Shown piece after piece: positions 7,859-15,646 of a stretch of DNA of 64,000 nt. Each line of letters starts with the position of its first letter. Position 1 is the first letter of the stretch. Origin of the DNA: CALRGE01 sp964360635 (GTDB taxonomy: Bacteria > Patescibacteriota > Gracilibacteria > UBA1369 > 2-02-FULL-48-14); NCBI GenBank assembly GCA_964360635.1, contig CAYHXO010000004.1:1-64000 (forward strand). Reading direction: 5' to 3'. Made by a program: the position numbers and the translations under genes. Below the pieces are notes generated by a model. It was not told the origin of the DNA. It did not search any database and was given only the letters and a program-made list of their open reading frames with translations.

Positions 7859-9838
7859 TTAAAGCTTAAACTTCAGCCTTAACTCTTCAACTTCATCACG
7901 CAATTCAGCCGCCTTTTCAAATTCAAGATTAATAGATGCCAAGTCCATCTCGGCCTCAAGATGTTGAATTAGCCTTCCCATTTCTTCTTTAGGAACTTTC
8001 TTTGTGTCATATCTGCGCACCTGTTTCTTCTCAGCATCTTTTCTGCTCATTTCGATATCGTGAATCGCTTTAACAATTGTCTGTGGAGTAATATCATGCT
8101 CCTTGTTGTGTGCCGTTTGAATTTCTCTACGTCGATTTGTCTCATCAATCGCGCCCTGCATTCCGGCAGTAATTCTATCGGCGTACATAATTACAAATCC
8201 ATTTACGTTTCTGGCCGCACGTCCGATTGTTTGAATCAATGAAGGAGTACTTCTCAAGAAACCTTCTTTATCTGCATCCAAAATTGCCACTAAAGATACT
8301 TCCGGCAAGTCCAAACCTTCACGCAGCAAGTTAATACCAACCAGCACATCAAATTTTCCAAGTCTCAAATCACGCAAAATTTCAATTCTCTCAAGTGTTT
8401 CAATTTCAGAATGTAAATAACGAACTCGAATGCCAGCCTCCGTGAAATAATCAGTCAAATCTTCCGAACTTTTTTTAGTCAGAGTAGTAACTAGAATTCT
8501 CTCCTTTACTAAAACGCGCTTTCGAATTTCTTCAAGCAAATTATCAATTTGATGTTCTTTTTTACGAATAGAAATTTCAGGATCAACCAATCCGGTTGGT
8601 CGGATAATTTGTTCGACAAGAGCATCTTTTTTAGCCATTTCATATTTTCCCGGAGTCGCAGAAAGATAAATTGTATCATGCATGTAGCCTTCAAATTCAT
8701 CAAACTTCAAAGGTCTGTTGTCAAAAGCTGATGGCAGTCGAAATCCATATTCCACAAGCGAAGTTTTTCGAGATAAGTTTCCAGCATGCATAGCTCCAAT
8801 TTGCGGAACAGAAATATGCGACTCATCAATCACCATCATAAAATCCTTCGGAAAATAATCCATCAAAGTGGGAGTTTTACCACCCGCCGGAATATTATTT
8901 AAATACCGAACATAGTTTTCAATTCCGCTGCAATAACCTGTTTCAAGCAAAATTTCGATGTCGTATTCAGTTCGCATTCGAAGCCTCTGCGCCTCTAAAT
9001 GCTTGCCATTCCTTTTCAATTCTTCAAATCGTTCTTCTAATTCAATTTTGATTCCCTCCACCGCTACTTTAATTTTCTCCTCAGTTGTTACGGCATGCTT
9101 TGCAGGGAAAACTGTGGCTTCAGGCATAGAACCCAAAATTTCACCTGTAAAAGGATCTACTTCAGTAATCTTTTCAATCTCATCACCGAAAAATTCCAAG
9201 CGAATTGCCGTGTCTCCTCCGGGTGGATAAACCTCAACAGTGTCGCCCAACACATGAAACATTCCTTGTCTAAACTCCAATTGCGCGCGCTGATATTGAA
9301 GGTCCGCAAATTTTCTGAGCAAAAGATCTCGCTTAACTTGATCTCCAACTTTCAAATTTATACGAAGTTTCAAATATTCTTCCGGTGAACCTAAACCATA
9401 AATACAAGAAACGCTGGCCACAACAATCACATCACGTCGAGTTAACAAATTCATTGTTGCCGCGTGTCGATACTTGTCTATTTCCTGGTTAATTTGTGCA
9501 TCTTTTTCAATGTAAGTGTCACTGTGAGCAATGTATGCTTCTGGCTGATAGTAGTCATAATAAGAAACGAAATAATTCACAGCATTATCAGGAAAAATCT
9601 CTCGAAACTCAGTACAAAGTTGAGCAGCTAAAGTTTTATTATGAACAATTACAAGCGTTGGTTTTTGAACCTGCTCAATCACATTCGCAATCGTAAAACC
9701 TTTACCGGTTCCTGTTGCACCCAAAAGAACTTGATCATGCTTCCCACCTCGAATTCCCTCTACCAATTTTTTAATCGCAGCCGGCTGATCTCCCTTTGGA
9801 GTCTTGTTTGTACAGATTTTGAATTTTTTTTCAGACAT
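7859..9838 (-). CDS. uvrB: Excinuclease ABC subunit B
   Basis: UvrB, the damage-verifying ATPase of nucleotide excision repair, which receives damaged DNA from UvrA and recruits UvrC. 659 residues, normal length. Present are the Q-motif region (TPKGDQPAA), the beta-hairpin YYDYYQPEAY, the YIEKD segment, MMVIDESH (motif II), LSATPG, the helicase C-terminal GINLLREGLD and QTIGRAAR motifs, and a C-terminal UVR domain (LASINLEFEKAAELRDE) for UvrC contact. One oddity: the Walker A reads GATGTGKGFT, with Gly47 directly after the catalytic Lys46 where Thr or Ser is expected; Thr to Gly needs two base changes. All other motifs are intact. There is no Shine-Dalgarno sequence before the ATG. Confidence 0.98.
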   Translation of the reverse strand: MSEKKFKICTNKTPKGDQPAAIKKLVEGIRGGKHDQVLLGATGTGKGFTIANVIEQVQKPTLVIVHNKTLAAQLCTEFREIFPDNAVNYFVSYYDYYQPEAYIAHSDTYIEKDAQINQEIDKYRHAATMNLLTRRDVIVVASVSCIYGLGSPEEYLKLRINLKVGDQVKRDLLLRKFADLQYQRAQLEFRQGMFHVLGDTVEVYPPGGDTAIRLEFFGDEIEKITEVDPFTGEILGSMPEATVFPAKHAVTTEEKIKVAVEGIKIELEERFEELKRNGKHLEAQRLRMRTEYDIEILLETGYCSGIENYVRYLNNIPAGGKTPTLMDYFPKDFMMVIDESHISVPQIGAMHAGNLSRKTSLVEYGFRLPSAFDNRPLKFDEFEGYMHDTIYLSATPGKYEMAKKDALVEQIIRPTGLVDPEISIRKKEHQIDNLLEEIRKRVLVKERILVTTLTKKSSEDLTDYFTEAGIRVRYLHSEIETLERIEILRDLRLGKFDVLVGINLLREGLDLPEVSLVAILDADKEGFLRSTPSLIQTIGRAARNVNGFVIMYADRITAGMQGAIDETNRRREIQTAHNKEHDITPQTIVKAIHDIEMSRKDAEKKQVRRYDTKKVPKEEMGRLIQHLEAEMDLASINLEFEKAAELRDEVEELRLKFKL

Positions 9839-9872
9839 CGAAAAATATAAAGCCCGAGGACAATACCATAAA

Positions 9873-10358
9873 CTATCTCTGTTTGAAATAGCTTACAGGA
9901 GAAGGTACAATTAATTTCTCAGGTTCAAGATGAGAAGCCGTTGAATTTGTAATTCTCCAACCTGAAGCCGTATGAAAAACGCTACCAAAAACCATCTTTA
10001 AATGATCTCCGCTTCTAGAAATGGAAACAGCTGGATTCCTCAGATAACCCATTCGCACTTCAGGTGGTGTATGAAAATGCATCGGCCTATTAAATTCTAA
10101 ATCGGCATAATATTTTTCAGCATCACCAGCAAGAACTGCATCAGTCCTCAACGGCTTAAAACCATTACCAATAAGCACATTTTGCAAATCATAAGTTCTC
10201 CAATCATCAGTAATTTCCATATCCGGAACCTGATGCCAATTTTGCACTTTTGACTCTAAAACATTCATTAGATTAGCTCTTGTACATCTATCTAAAGGCA
10301 CAGGTGCAGCCGGAATCACCGATGGTGCTGACATTAAATGATGATGTATTCTTTCCAT
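9873..10358 (-). CDS. Hypothetical protein, 161 residues
   Basis: I do not recognise a family. The sequence is soluble-looking, without signal peptide or membrane segment, and has a His-rich start (MERIHHHL) and a Pro-rich N-terminus (about residues 10-23). It is probably an alpha/beta protein: strands such as GDHLKMVFGSVFHTASGWRITN near the C-terminus look like a small beta-sheet. It lies 34 nt upstream of uvrB on the same strand and could be cotranscribed with it, but nothing ties it to DNA repair. It is divergent from the inositol-monophosphatase gene, with a 173-nt shared upstream region. Confidence 0.65.
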   Translation of the reverse strand: MERIHHHLMSAPSVIPAAPVPLDRCTRANLMNVLESKVQNWHQVPDMEITDDWRTYDLQNVLIGNGFKPLRTDAVLAGDAEKYYADLEFNRPMHFHTPPEVRMGYLRNPAVSISRSGDHLKMVFGSVFHTASGWRITNSTASHLEPEKLIVPSPVSYFKQR

Positions 10359-10487
10359 AAATTTATCTTATTGAACGATGTTTTCTTTCTGAAGAAAGAA
10401 TTTGGCTCATTAGGTTTTTTGAAGTATGCTTGATTTGAACGCCGCTGTCCAATTCGAGCAAAAAACCGTAAATGGCTTGAAATAGAA

Positions 10488-10516
10488 TTAACATCGCCTG
10501 AAGCTTACCACATAAT
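10488..10516 (+). promoter_or_regulatory. Putative promoter of the inositol-monophosphatase gene
   Basis: TTAACA at 10488-10493 and CATAAT at 10511-10516 with a 17-nt spacer. The predicted transcript would begin about 9 nt before the ATG at 10532, giving a very short leader without a Shine-Dalgarno sequence. The rest of the 10359-10531 gap holds a small inverted repeat near 10383-10400 (TTCTTTC/GAAAGAA) and nothing else I can name. Confidence 0.45.
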
Positions 10517-10531
10517 ACTCATTTGTCAAGC

Positions 10532-11326
10532 ATGCCTGCACACTTATTACAGATCGCGAAGAAACTCGGGCACGACGCAGGTTTACTTGCTCTCGATTAT
10601 CAAAAAAAGGGATTTAAGATTGAAACCAAGGGTTCCAGTTTTAATTTTGTAACTGAAGCAGACAAAGCTTGCGAAAAATTAATTGTCGATTCAATTCGCC
10701 ACAACTTCCCCGATCACTCAATTTTGAGTGAAGAAATGGGTGAAATAAAAGGAAACGGAGAATACAAATGGATAATTGACCCAATTGACGGAACTACAAA
10801 TTTTGCACACGGTCAGCCAATTTTCGGCATTTCAATTGGAATTGTGAAAAATGGAAAACCAATAATTGGAGTTGTTGAAATTCCGGCTCTGAAAGAATCT
10901 TTTTGGGCAATGGAAGGTAAAGGTGCATATTTGGGAAATAAAAGATTACAAGTCTCAAAAGTTGCAGAAACTTCCGGCGCACTTTTTGCCACCGGATTCC
11001 CCTACTCTCGAGCCGAGCGATACGAAAAAAATATGGAACTTTTCGATGCATTTTATAAGAACAGTCACGGTGTTCGTCGCTTTGGTGCTGCTTCAGTTGA
11101 TCTTTGCTTCCTTGCCGCCGGTCGCTTTGATGCCTACTGGGAATTCGACTTAAAAGCTTGGGATATCGCCGCAGGAAAAATCATCGTCGAAGAAGCGGGC
11201 GGAACCGTTACCAACATGGACGGCTCAACCCTCGACCCAAAACGTGGTTCACTTCTCTCCTCGAATAGCCTCCTCCACCAACAGATGCTGAACATTCTGA
11301 AGAAGCACGGAGCGGATAGGATTTAA
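10532..11326 (+). CDS. Inositol-1-monophosphatase family protein
   Basis: Mg2+-dependent phosphatase of the IMPase/SuhB/CysQ superfamily, 264 residues from the ATG at 10532 (an in-frame TTG at 10523 is less likely). The metal-binding signatures are complete: E of SEEMGEI, motif 1 WIIDPIDGTTNF, and motif 2 WDIAAGKIIVEEAGG. The substrate could be myo-inositol-1-phosphate, another sugar phosphate, or 3'-phosphoadenosine phosphate; sequence alone does not decide, so I give no symbol. It stands alone between a divergent hypothetical gene and tRNA-Arg. Confidence 0.93.
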   Translation: MPAHLLQIAKKLGHDAGLLALDYQKKGFKIETKGSSFNFVTEADKACEKLIVDSIRHNFPDHSILSEEMGEIKGNGEYKWIIDPIDGTTNFAHGQPIFGISIGIVKNGKPIIGVVEIPALKESFWAMEGKGAYLGNKRLQVSKVAETSGALFATGFPYSRAERYEKNMELFDAFYKNSHGVRRFGAASVDLCFLAAGRFDAYWEFDLKAWDIAAGKIIVEEAGGTVTNMDGSTLDPKRGSLLSSNSLLHQQMLNILKKHGADRI

Positions 11327-11332
11327 CAGGAG

Positions 11333-11346
11333 TGCCCGCCCGGGCA
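11333..11346 (+). terminator. Short GC hairpin after the IMPase-family gene
   Basis: TGCCCG-CC-CGGGCA immediately after the stop codon, followed by GAACTTTCTT rather than a clean T-run. It may be a weak terminator. The same TGCCCGGGCA core recurs near 38001-38011. Confidence 0.35.
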
Positions 11347-11391
11347 GAACTTTCTTGACTTTAAGCCAATTACTCTTAAACTCCTTTTTGC

Positions 11392-11468
11392 GGTCACGTA
11401 GCTCAGTTGGATAGAGCATCAGCTTGCGGAGCTGAGGGTCACAGGTTCGAACCCTGTCGTGGCCACCA
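11392..11468 (+). tRNA. tRNA-Arg (anticodon GCG)
   Basis: Complete 77-nt cloverleaf: acceptor GGTCACG/CGTGGCC, D arm GCTC...GAGC with AGTTGGATA loop, anticodon stem TCAGC/GCTGA, anticodon loop TTGCGGA (GCG at 11426-11428), T arm ACAGG/CCTGT with TTCGAAC loop, discriminator A, and encoded CCA. The A in the D-loop is the A20 arginine identity element. GCG reads CGC and CGU. Most bacteria instead use ACG, deaminated to ICG by TadA, so this anticodon is unusual. Confidence 0.95.
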
Positions 11469-11536
11469 TAGCGGATAGAAAGTGGAGCGCTTCATCCGCC
11501 TGTTCAGTAGGTTTGAAGAACAAGTTTTTGGCTTAT

Positions 11537-12163
11537 CTATTGAAACAAACTGAGAACCAAAGTTGTAAAATCTCCTCGAGTTATAGTGGATGTTGAAGCA
11601 TACCCAGTAATTGAAACTCTTTTACCGCTTAATAAACGAATTACGCGCACCGCCTCAGAGTAAGTCAAATTATCATCTGGACGAAATTTCTTCGCAGACA
11701 CTTCATCAGGATAATATCCGGCATCTGCAAGTACTTGAATATAGAAAGCCAGATGACTTTTTGCAGGAAGATCAGAAAAAGAAGTTGAATCTATATTTTC
11801 ATTACTTGTTTGAGTGGCATAACCAAAAACTCTCGCAAGAATTTTGCTTGCTTCATCACGTTTCATTGAACCTGTAGGATCAAAATGATTTGAATCTCTA
11901 CCTTTTACAATTCCCTCACACCACATTCTAAAAATATCATTATAATTTTTATTATTGGATGAAACGTCAACAAAGGGAATTTTTCCACAAGCGCTTAATT
12001 CCGCGCTTGTAAATACAGCATCTTCAAGGATTAAACTTGAATCATTCTCAATTCCAAAAACAACTGAATTCCCATCTTTGGAAGCTTCTGCATTAAAACT
12101 AAAAAAATTGACAAGTACGATAAACGCAACCAAGAAAACCGGTAGACTTCTGAGGTACAACAT
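11537..12163 (-). CDS. Secreted SLH-domain protein
   Basis: About 208 residues from the ATG at 12163, which gives a good signal peptide (MLYLRSLPVFLVAFIVLVNF, cut near NAEA); an in-frame ATG at 12196 would add 11 polar residues. After a short spacer come two or three SLH repeats, some degenerate: IPFVDVSSNNKNYNDIF with GIVKGRDSNHFDPTGSMKR; SFSDLPAKSHLAFYIQ with KKFRPDDNLTYSEA; and a C-terminal remnant (ITRGDFTTLVLSLF). It has no other domain, so it is a small wall-binding protein. It is divergent from proB and convergent with tRNA-Arg. Confidence 0.85.
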   Translation of the reverse strand: MLYLRSLPVFLVAFIVLVNFFSFNAEASKDGNSVVFGIENDSSLILEDAVFTSAELSACGKIPFVDVSSNNKNYNDIFRMWCEGIVKGRDSNHFDPTGSMKRDEASKILARVFGYATQTSNENIDSTSFSDLPAKSHLAFYIQVLADAGYYPDEVSAKKFRPDDNLTYSEAVRVIRLLSGKRVSITGYASTSTITRGDFTTLVLSLFQ

Positions 12164-12219
12164 AAAAAAGGGTGAAGAGTGTTGAGCTTTTAACATATAT
12201 AAAAAATTCGATCAACAAT

Positions 12220-12249
12220 TTCGACATTCCAATTCATACATTTTATGAT
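12220..12249 (+). promoter_or_regulatory. Putative promoter of the proline operon
   Basis: TTCGAC at 12220-12225 and TATGAT at 12244-12249 with an 18-nt spacer, in the gap between the divergent SLH gene and proB. No proline-responsive element or attenuator is visible. Confidence 0.4.
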
Positions 12250-12270
12250 CTAATGGTAAAGTCTACCCAT

Positions 12271-13314
12271 ATGAAAAAAATCATCATCAAAATTGGCACG
12301 AATGTAATTACAAAAGAAAACGGCCTTTTGAATTTAGAGGTAATGGAGAATTTGGTTAAGCAAGTTGCCGAACTAAAAAGAACAGGCGTAAAAGCTGTGA
12401 TGGTGAGTTCCGGAGCGATGGGCGCCGGACGTTCGCTTATAAAGGTGGAGGGTAAAAATGATGTGGTTAGAAGGCAAGTTCTTTGTTCCGTCGGACAAAT
12501 AAAACTACTTGAGACTTATTTGAAACTATTCCAAAAAGAAAGTTTGATTTGTTCACAAGTTTTAGTAACTAAAGAAGATTTCAGAGACAGAAGCCACTAT
12601 TTAAATATGAAAAACTGTATTGAAGGTTTGTTAGAAAATAACGTTGTGCCAATTATAAATGAAAACGATGTGATTTCAGTAAGTGAATTAATGTTCACAG
12701 ACAATGATGAACTTGCTGGCCTGATGGCGAGTTTGATTTCTGCAGATGCTTTGATAATTCTTTCGAGTGTTGATGGAATTTTAGATACTGATGGAAATGT
12801 TTTAGCGGAAGTCGATGAAAAAACTGTTCTAAGTAAATTTATCCAAAAATCAAAATCAAGTTTCGGTCGCGGAGGAATGTTAACAAAAGTAAAAATAACG
12901 CAAAAAATTGCTGCGATGGGTATTGAAACTTTTATTGCAAACGGCTGCACACAAAACGTGGTTTTGCGGATTCTAAATGGTGAGAAAATCGGCACTCATT
13001 TTGCAGGACTAAGCAAAAAAAGTGGTGTAAAACGTTGGATTTCCGCTAGTGAAGGCCATGAAAAGGGTTCAGTTAAAATCGATTCCGGGGCAGAAAAAGT
13101 TTTGAAAAATAAAATCGCAAGTCTACTGCCTATTGGCGCAAAAGAAATTTCAGGCGAATTTAAAAAAGGTGATTTGATTAAAATTCTAAATCCTGAAGGA
13201 GAAATAATTGGTCACGGAATTTCAAATTACAATTCTAAAATTGCCAAAAACCATTTGGGGAAAAAGGGTAAAAAAGCTCTCATTCACTACGATTATTTAT
13301 ATTTAAACCAATGA
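12271..13314 (+). CDS. proB: Glutamate 5-kinase
   Basis: The first step of proline synthesis: ATP-dependent phosphorylation of glutamate to gamma-glutamyl phosphate. 347 residues from the ATG at 12271; the longer frame from GTG 12172 runs through the promoter region and adds a non-conserved extension. An amino-acid-kinase domain (KIIIKIGTNVI; MVSSGAMGAGR; PIINENDVIS; FTDNDELAGLMA; GRGGMLTKVKIT) is followed by a C-terminal PUA domain from about residue 265. Both domains match the usual bacterial enzyme. The stop overlaps the proC start as ATGA, indicating translational coupling. Confidence 0.97.
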   Translation: MKKIIIKIGTNVITKENGLLNLEVMENLVKQVAELKRTGVKAVMVSSGAMGAGRSLIKVEGKNDVVRRQVLCSVGQIKLLETYLKLFQKESLICSQVLVTKEDFRDRSHYLNMKNCIEGLLENNVVPIINENDVISVSELMFTDNDELAGLMASLISADALIILSSVDGILDTDGNVLAEVDEKTVLSKFIQKSKSSFGRGGMLTKVKITQKIAAMGIETFIANGCTQNVVLRILNGEKIGTHFAGLSKKSGVKRWISASEGHEKGSVKIDSGAEKVLKNKIASLLPIGAKEISGEFKKGDLIKILNPEGEIIGHGISNYNSKIAKNHLGKKGKKALIHYDYLYLNQ

Positions 13315-14015
13315 AAAAAATTGCAATTATTGGTGGCGGGAAAATGGGCACAGCTTTAGCTGCACAACTTAAGAAAAAATTTATAGTACAAATTGTCGGG
13401 CGCGACTCTAAAATGAAGCCATGCAACATTGTGATTCTTGCAGTTAAACCTCAAGACTTCGATTCAGTAGATTTAAACCTGCAAAATGAACTTTTAATCT
13501 CAATTATGGCCGGGGTAAATCTAAAAAAATTAGCGGAGAAAACGGGTGCAAAAAAAATAGTGAGATCCATGCCAAATTTGCCACTTCGTGTTGGCGCAGG
13601 TTTCACGGGATGGATTAGTAAAAATGTGAAAGAAAAGAAATTAGTTAAAGATATTTTTTCGATGTTCGGCGAAGAGATTGAATTGAAAAATGAAGATTCA
13701 ATAAATGCGATTACTGCTTTAAGCGGCAGTGGTCCAGCTTACTTTTTTTATATTTGTGAACTACTTACCGAGCAAGCTTGCGCATTTGGTTTTTCAAAAA
13801 AAGATGCAGAAAAAATTGCTGCAAATACTTTGCTGGGTGCGGCAGAATTAGTACGAAATAAAAAAGAAACTTTCTCAGAATTGAGACAAGCCGTAACTTC
13901 AAAAAAAGGCACAACAGAGGCCGCATTGAATTATTTTATAAGGAGTAATTTCGCAAAATTATTCAAAGACGGAATCCGCCGCGCAAAAGATAGAAGTGAA
14001 AAATTAAGCAAATGA
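13311..14015 (+). CDS. proC: Pyrroline-5-carboxylate reductase
   Basis: The last step of proline synthesis: NAD(P)H-dependent reduction of 1-pyrroline-5-carboxylate. 234 residues, about 30 shorter than usual, mainly from a trimmed Rossmann half: the dinucleotide motif IIGGGKMGTALA is present, but the second beta-strand region is abbreviated. ILAVKPQDF, IVRSMPNLP and the C-terminal dimer domain with ALSGSGPAYFF and AVTSKKGTTEAAL are well conserved. It starts in a 4-nt ATGA overlap with proB and ends in a 4-nt overlap with proA, so the three genes form one operon in the order B-C-A. Confidence 0.97.
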   Translation: MKKIAIIGGGKMGTALAAQLKKKFIVQIVGRDSKMKPCNIVILAVKPQDFDSVDLNLQNELLISIMAGVNLKKLAEKTGAKKIVRSMPNLPLRVGAGFTGWISKNVKEKKLVKDIFSMFGEEIELKNEDSINAITALSGSGPAYFFYICELLTEQACAFGFSKKDAEKIAANTLLGAAELVRNKKETFSELRQAVTSKKGTTEAALNYFIRSNFAKLFKDGIRRAKDRSEKLSK

Positions 14016-15247
14016 TAAATCTTCAAAAAAAATTGGCAGAAGTGAAAAATGCAAGCAGTCAGCTTGCTGGCTTAAGTGATTCAAAAAACAAAAAAGTTCT
14101 CGTGGATTTAGCAGGAAATTTGCTGAAAAATTCTGATAAAATTCTTGCAGCAAATAGAAAAGATCTCGCAAAAATGGACCGTGAAAATCCAAAATATGAC
14201 AGGCTTTTATTGAATGTAGAGCGTATTAAAAATATCGCCGTAGATCTAAAAAATATCGCCAAACTTTCTTCAGGCATTGGAGAAATTCTCGAAGAAAAAA
14301 CTCTCCCAAATAAACTCAAACTCAAAAAAATCAGGGTAGCACTAGGCGTTATTGGAGTAATATATGAAGCCCGACCAAACGTAACAATAGATGTTTTTTC
14401 ACTCTGTTTTAAATCGAAAAATTGCTGCGTTTTAAAAGGCGGCAGCGAAGCAGAAAATTCCAACCTCGCACTGTTCGAAATCATTCAAAAAACACTCGTG
14501 GAAAACAAAATCAATCCAGAAGTAATTTATCTGATGCCGAATGATAGAGAGTTGCTAACGCAACTTCTAAAAGCTCGTGAATTTATTGATGTAATAATTC
14601 CTCGTGGTGGGAAAAGTTTGATTGATTTCGTTGTTGAAAATTCAAAAGTTCCCGTGATTGAAACCGGCGCCGGAATTGTTCATACATACATAGATGAAAG
14701 TGCCGATATCAAGATGGCCACAGAAATTATTTTCAACGCAAAAACCAGACGAGTAAGTGTTTGCAACGCACTCGATACCCTGATAATTCATGAAAAACAG
14801 TTGAAAAACTTATATGAAATCGTAAAAAATCTCGCCGAAAAAAATGTTGAAGTTTTCGCCGATGCTGCATCTTTCAAAGCCCTCAAAGAATATCCTTTCC
14901 TTAAAAATGAAGAGAATTTTGGCACTGAATTTCTCGACTATAAACTCTCAATAAAAACCGTAAAAAATCTCGATGAAGCCCTCTCCCACATCTCAAAATA
15001 TTCATCAAAACACAGTGAAGCGATTATCTCAACAAACAAGAAAAACATAGAAAAATTCTTAAATTCAGTTGATGCAGCTTGTGTATACGCAAACAGCTCC
15101 ACAGCCTTCAGCGATGGTGCACAATTCGGCATGGGCGCTGAAATCGGCATTAGCACACAAAAACTACATGCACGCGGCCCAATGGCACTAAAAGAACTAA
15201 GCACTTACAAGTGGATTGTGGAAGGATCAGGACAGATTAGAAGTTAA
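14012..15247 (+). CDS. proA: Glutamate-5-semialdehyde dehydrogenase (gamma-glutamyl phosphate reductase)
   Basis: The second step of proline synthesis: NADPH-dependent reduction of gamma-glutamyl phosphate to the semialdehyde. 411 residues, aldehyde dehydrogenase fold. Visible are VIGVIYEARPNVTIDV, the cofactor segment CCVLKGGSEAENSN, IIPRGGKSLIDFV, VIETGAGIVHTYID, the catalytic Cys in RRVSVCNALDTL, and the C-terminal GMGAEIGISTQKLHARGP signature. Length and motifs are normal. The stop codon overlaps by 4 nt the stop of the small convergent coiled-coil gene downstream. Confidence 0.98.
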   Translation: MINLQKKLAEVKNASSQLAGLSDSKNKKVLVDLAGNLLKNSDKILAANRKDLAKMDRENPKYDRLLLNVERIKNIAVDLKNIAKLSSGIGEILEEKTLPNKLKLKKIRVALGVIGVIYEARPNVTIDVFSLCFKSKNCCVLKGGSEAENSNLALFEIIQKTLVENKINPEVIYLMPNDRELLTQLLKAREFIDVIIPRGGKSLIDFVVENSKVPVIETGAGIVHTYIDESADIKMATEIIFNAKTRRVSVCNALDTLIIHEKQLKNLYEIVKNLAEKNVEVFADAASFKALKEYPFLKNEENFGTEFLDYKLSIKTVKNLDEALSHISKYSSKHSEAIISTNKKNIEKFLNSVDAACVYANSSTAFSDGAQFGMGAEIGISTQKLHARGPMALKELSTYKWIVEGSGQIRS

Positions 15248-15540
15248 GCAATTCCAACAGCCTTATTTAAAATTGCGATTTTTTTATCTTGATCAGACTG
15301 CCACTGATAAAAAGATGCTGAATTCTCTTCCATAGCCTGCATCGAACCTGCAAAATCCTCCAATACATTTCTAAGTGATTGTACATCCTCTTTTGTAGCA
15401 CATTTAGCAAGCTTGCCGTCCATACCATCGAGCCTAGAATCAATGCCATCAAATCTAGAATCAATGCCATCAAATCTGGCATCCATGCTATCAAGCCTTT
15501 TAATGATAAGCTCAAGTAATTTTTTTGCCTCTTTATCCAT
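15244..15540 (-). CDS. Small coiled-coil protein with heptad repeats
   Basis: 98 residues. The N-terminal half is a continuous heptad pattern (repeated x-D-G/S-I/M-D-x-R/K units such as RFDGID and RLDGMD), built from 21-bp DNA repeats, and predicts a trimeric or dimeric coiled coil. The C-terminal half is helical with one Cys and a Trp-containing segment. No signal peptide or membrane segment is seen. Similar short DGIDSR-repeat proteins are scattered across bacteria and phages without known function. It shares a 4-nt tail-to-tail overlap with proA. Confidence 0.75.
   Translation of the reverse strand: MDKEAKKLLELIIKRLDSMDARFDGIDSRFDGIDSRLDGMDGKLAKCATKEDVQSLRNVLEDFAGSMQAMEENSASFYQWQSDQDKKIAILNKAVGIA
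15419..15502 (-). repeat. Four tandem 21-bp repeats inside the coiled-coil gene
   Basis: Units at 15419-15439, 15440-15460, 15461-15481 and 15482-15502. The two middle units differ at only about two positions; the outer ones are more diverged. Each unit encodes one heptad, so the coiled coil can lengthen or shorten in frame by replication slippage. Confidence 0.8.
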
Positions 15541-15646
15541 AAAATTTATTAGGTCTTTCCTTTATATATCGACAAATAAAAACAGTCAATGACTCAGAAA
15601 ACTATTGCAGGAATAATTCAGAAATTTGTCAGCTTACATTCCGAAA

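Noticed and set aside
15419..15502. CRISPR-like direct repeats
   Set aside because: The units are contiguous 21-bp coding repeats without spacers, in frame with a coiled-coil protein.
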